Source of the DNA: Clostridium sp. TW13
GTDB taxonomy: Bacteria > Bacillota > Clostridia > Clostridiales > Clostridiaceae
Reading direction: 5' to 3'
NCBI RefSeq assembly: GCF_024345225.1
Contig: NZ_BROD01000001.1
Location: forward strand, 2,738,362-2,802,361
Length of the DNA: 64,000 nt
A model generated the notes under the pieces. That model searched no databases and was not told the origin of the DNA. It saw only the letters and a list, made by a program, of their open reading frames with translations. Shown here in pieces: positions 63,520 to 64,000 of this stretch. The position numbers and the translations under genes are program-made. The number at the start of each line of letters is the position of its first letter. Position 1 is the stretch's first letter.

Positions 63520-64000
63520 ATGAACTCTATGACATCTATTTCAGCTACAAAAATTTCAGCATTTTTAAATAATATTGATACTTATGGTATATCTACAGAT
63601 CAAGTTATTTCCTGTGCTAATGTTAAGCCTTTTGTATTATCATCACCAGATAATAGACTATCTGGTGATGAAGCACAAAAAATCATTGAAACTGCTGCAA
63701 GATTAACTCAGGATGATGACCTTGGCCTTCATCAAGGTGAACATTTATCTAAAGGATTTTCCAACATCTTAGGATACATCTTAATGAATTGTTCTACATT
63801 AGAGGAATGTTGGACAAAATATTGTAAATATGAAAAAATTATTGATAGTACTAGTATATCTAATTTTCATATCATAGATAAAAATGCTGTATTTAGCAAT
63901 ATAACTATTGATAAATCTCTAAAATTCAACAGGCATTTTTCAGATTTTAAAGTTGTTGGAATACTTGCATATATTAGATTACTATCCAACAAAAATATTC
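63520..64000 (+). CDS. AraC-family regulator, N-terminal part (gene continues past window)
   Basis: 160 codons are visible from an ATG at 63520, with AAGGGTGG seven bases upstream. The sequence GISTDQVISCANV, then ARLTQDDDLGLHQGE and SFSN-like GFSNILGYILMNCSTLEECWTKYCKY, matches the arabinose-binding-like N-terminal domain (PF12625) of AraC regulators such as OruR. The AraC helix-turn-helix should lie past base 64000. Divergent from the SDR gene with a 145-base gap, a common regulator-target layout. Confidence 0.8.
   Translation, partial: MNSMTSISATKISAFLNNIDTYGISTDQVISCANVKPFVLSSPDNRLSGDEAQKIIETAARLTQDDDLGLHQGEHLSKGFSNILGYILMNCSTLEECWTKYCKYEKIIDSTSISNFHIIDKNAVFSNITIDKSLKFNRHFSDFKVVGILAYIRLLSNKNI

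Overview
The window is AT-rich DNA (roughly 30% GC by eye) with strong AGGAGG-type ribosome binding sites, hairpin-plus-U terminators, a serine T-box, a single-chain pyruvate:ferredoxin oxidoreductase, a DUF3787 protein and a fermentative D-lactate dehydrogenase. This fits a saccharolytic Clostridium sensu stricto (C. beijerinckii / C. butyricum type). No rRNA, tRNA, CRISPR array or prophage is visible; it is chromosomal with many small regulator-plus-target modules.

Layout. 1-7.4 kb: end of a LysR regulator, a GH3-family acyl-adenylating enzyme, a YciI/GNAT pair, a MocR regulator, a nitrilase-family hydrolase and a TetR regulator, with a GC-richer candidate structured RNA at about 6.29-6.54 kb. 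7.7-10 kb: family 3 beta-glucosidase. 10-23 kb: a nine-gene minus-strand operon from one promoter near 23.1 kb, encoding two ABC exporter half-units, a heptose-type GHMP kinase, two GT5 glycogen-synthase-like proteins, a nucleotidyltransferase-phosphatase fusion, a sedoheptulose-7-phosphate isomerase-like SIS protein and two GH77 glucanotransferases. 23-29 kb: KdgT permease, D-lactate dehydrogenase, cyclase and a LuxE-LuxC acyl reductase pair behind a 32-bp palindrome. 29.5-40.5 kb: serS with T-box, a chemoreceptor, a double GNAT protein, an MFS exporter, a heterodimeric ABC exporter and a LacI regulator with three operators. 40.9-46.9 kb: an unrecognised 239-aa protein, a probably decayed IS1595-type transposase, a MerR/MATE pair, DUF503 and a membrane protein. 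47-52.3 kb: a polar amino acid ABC importer with a leader, NUDIX, and a MarR/Tet-type MFS pair. 52.4-64 kb: small and unknown proteins, DUF3787, PFOR, a LysM protein, a GT-C membrane glycosyltransferase, GNAT, DUF434, SDR and the start of an AraC-type regulator.

The most notable item is the 13-kb operon. The SIS isomerase, GHMP kinase, HAD phosphatase and nucleotidyltransferase make a complete NDP-D-glycero-D-manno-heptose route from sedoheptulose 7-phosphate. They sit between alpha-glucan enzymes (GT5, GH77) and ABC exporters. Both GT5 proteins lack the KxGGL nucleotide-sugar motif and one also lacks other catalytic residues. I infer production and export of a heptose-capped or heptose-containing alpha-glucan oligosaccharide, loosely analogous to the acarbose-type clusters of actinomycetes; this is not proven by the sequence.

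Second, six copies of an 86-170 bp palindromic element (ends TATAGAAC / GTTCTATA) are scattered through intergenic gaps. They behave like a MITE family with a TA target, and one copy carries a nested 69-bp GC-rich insert. Many promoters also carry clear operator palindromes, so the regulatory logic of several modules can be read directly.
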